Shown here one piece after another: positions 8,466 to 9,249 of a stretch of DNA of 9,249 nucleotides. The stretch spans positions 1-9,249 of the forward strand of contig DHJN01000168.1 of assembly GCA_002404345.1 (NCBI GenBank), read 5' to 3'. Numbering within the stretch: the first letter of the stretch is position 1; each line of letters starts with the position of its first letter. This DNA comes from Actinobacteria bacterium UBA4719. Lineage in GTDB: Bacteria > Actinomycetota > Actinomycetes > Actinomycetales > Dermatophilaceae. The notes under the pieces were generated by a model, which was not told the origin of the DNA, ran no database searches, and saw only the letters and a program-made list of their open reading frames with translations. A program made the translations under genes and the position numbers.

Positions 8466-9249
8466 TCAGAACCTCCGGACGTGGATGATGTGGACGGGCT
8501 CGCCGTCGGGGCCGAGCCGGACGAAGTTGTGCTCACCCCAGTGCCACGAGGCGCCGGTGATGAGGTCATGTGCGATGAAGGTGTCGCCGCTGGCGAGGCC
8601 GAGGGCCGGCATGTCCAGATGGACGGTGGTCTGCCGCGTCGCGTGAGGGTCGAGGTTGGCGACCACGATGATGATGTCGTCCCCGCCGGCCCTGCCATCA
8701 GTGGTGCGGCCATCAGTGGTGCGGCGTTTGGAGAACGCCATCACGTTCTCGTCGTCCACGTGATGCAGGTGCAGGTTGCGCAGCCAGTGCAGGCTGGGGT
8801 GCGCGCGGCGAATCTCGTTGATCGCCGTGAGATACGGCGCCAGGGACTGGCCCGCCTTGGGGCCGCCTTCCTCGTAGTCGGACCAGTGACGGTCCTTGAG
8901 CTCGTACTTCTCGTTGTCGATCTGTTCCTCCACGCCGGGGCGTGCGACATGCTCCACCAGCTCGTACCCGGCGTAGATCCCGTAGGTCGGCACCAGGGTT
9001 GCCGCAAGCGCCGCACGAAGCTTCCACGCGGTCGGCCCGCCGTACTGCATGTACGGCGTGAGGATGTCGTGCGTGGTCGGCCAGAACGACGGACGCATGT
9101 AGGACGCGGCCTCGCCGGCGAGCTCGGTGACGTACTCCTCGAGCTCCCACTTCTGGTTGCGCCAGGTGTAGTAGGTGTAGGACTGCTGGAAGCCGATCTT
9201 GCCCAGCGCGTGCATCATCGCCGGCCTCGTGAACGCCTCGGCCAGCCAG
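8466..9249 (-). CDS. glgE: Alpha-1,4-glucan:maltose-1-phosphate maltosyltransferase, 3' part
   Basis: GlgE extends alpha-1,4-glucans by transferring maltosyl units from maltose-1-phosphate. Only the last 260 residues are in the window, and the gene continues beyond 9249. WLAEAFTRPAMMHALGKIG and QQSYTYYTWRN are characteristic of GlgE (GH13_3) and separate it from TreS. The Glu of LAEAFTRP and the Asp of THDIL are 57 residues apart, the same spacing as I recall for Glu423 and Asp480 of Streptomyces coelicolor GlgE, so the acid/base and transition-state residues appear present. MQYGGPTAWKLRAALAATL and YAGYELVEH follow, then the C-terminal beta domain with NLDPHATRQTTVHLDMPALG and a VRRF end. It is the most upstream operon gene seen; its stop abuts the mak ribosome-binding site. 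A TTDGR duplication lies just before the beta domain. Confidence 0.95.
   Translation of the reverse strand, partial: WLAEAFTRPAMMHALGKIGFQQSYTYYTWRNQKWELEEYVTELAGEAASYMRPSFWPTTHDILTPYMQYGGPTAWKLRAALAATLVPTYGIYAGYELVEHVARPGVEEQIDNEKYELKDRHWSDYEEGGPKAGQSLAPYLTAINEIRRAHPSLHWLRNLHLHHVDDENVMAFSKRRTTDGRTTDGRAGGDDIIIVVANLDPHATRQTTVHLDMPALGLASGDTFIAHDLITGASWHWGEHNFVRLGPDGEPVHIIHVRRF
8695..8724 (-). repeat. Two perfect 15-bp tandem units inside glgE (TTDGR)
   Basis: The plus-strand unit CCATCAGTGGTGCGG occurs twice without a mismatch. On the coding strand it encodes RTTDGRTTDGRAGGDD, a loop between MAFSKR and the strand DIIIVVANLDP. Relatives usually have a shorter link at this place. Confidence 0.93.

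Overview
The window is high-GC DNA with the codon habits and gene content of an actinomycete (Actinomycetota). It carries a GlgE-type glycogen/alpha-glucan operon, a DUF222/HNH (13E12-type) endonuclease and start-stop overlapping genes. A member of the Micrococcales is plausible, but this is inference. The first 19 bases are a perfect Tn5/Nextera mosaic end, so base 1 is almost certainly a contig end carrying untrimmed adapter, and the source is probably a draft or metagenomic assembly.

Left part, plus strand (1-2975). After the adapter comes a weak terminator-like hairpin, then a TfoX N-terminal-domain (YjbR-like) gene broken by a single missing G in a G run. A short doubtful ORF follows at 452-607. 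Next is a 586-residue DUF222-HNH endonuclease gene at 697-2457 with a good -10 hexamer seven bases before its ATG, which suggests leaderless translation. Its most striking feature is a run of 33 in-frame Gly-X-Y tripeptides (20 of them Gly-Asn-Ala) between the DUF222 part and the HNH part. The interval 2458-2975 has no convincing intact gene, but it keeps a recognisable treble-clef/zinc-ribbon remnant.

Right part, minus strand (2976-9249). Reading right to left there is one tight operon: glgE (3' part only, cut by the window edge), mak (maltokinase), glgB (branching enzyme) and pgm (phosphoglucomutase). Stops and starts overlap or nearly touch at each junction (the glgE stop lies within the mak ribosome-binding site, GTGA at mak/glgB, ATGA at glgB/pgm), so translation is probably coupled. 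GlgE transfers maltosyl units from maltose-1-phosphate to alpha-1,4-glucan, Mak makes maltose-1-phosphate from maltose and ATP, GlgB adds alpha-1,6 branches, and Pgm interconverts glucose-1-phosphate and glucose-6-phosphate. The trehalose synthase gene treS, which often sits between glgE and mak, is absent from that position.

The most unusual signal across the window is that every intact or partial main gene contains a short in-frame tandem repeat with a unit of 9 or 15 bp: Gly-X-Y in the HNH protein, SGKAP in Pgm, LEPSK at the GlgB C-terminus, SHG in Mak and TTDGR in GlgE. These look like insertions or tails outside the catalytic motifs, and they suggest a genome-wide tendency to in-frame repeat expansion.
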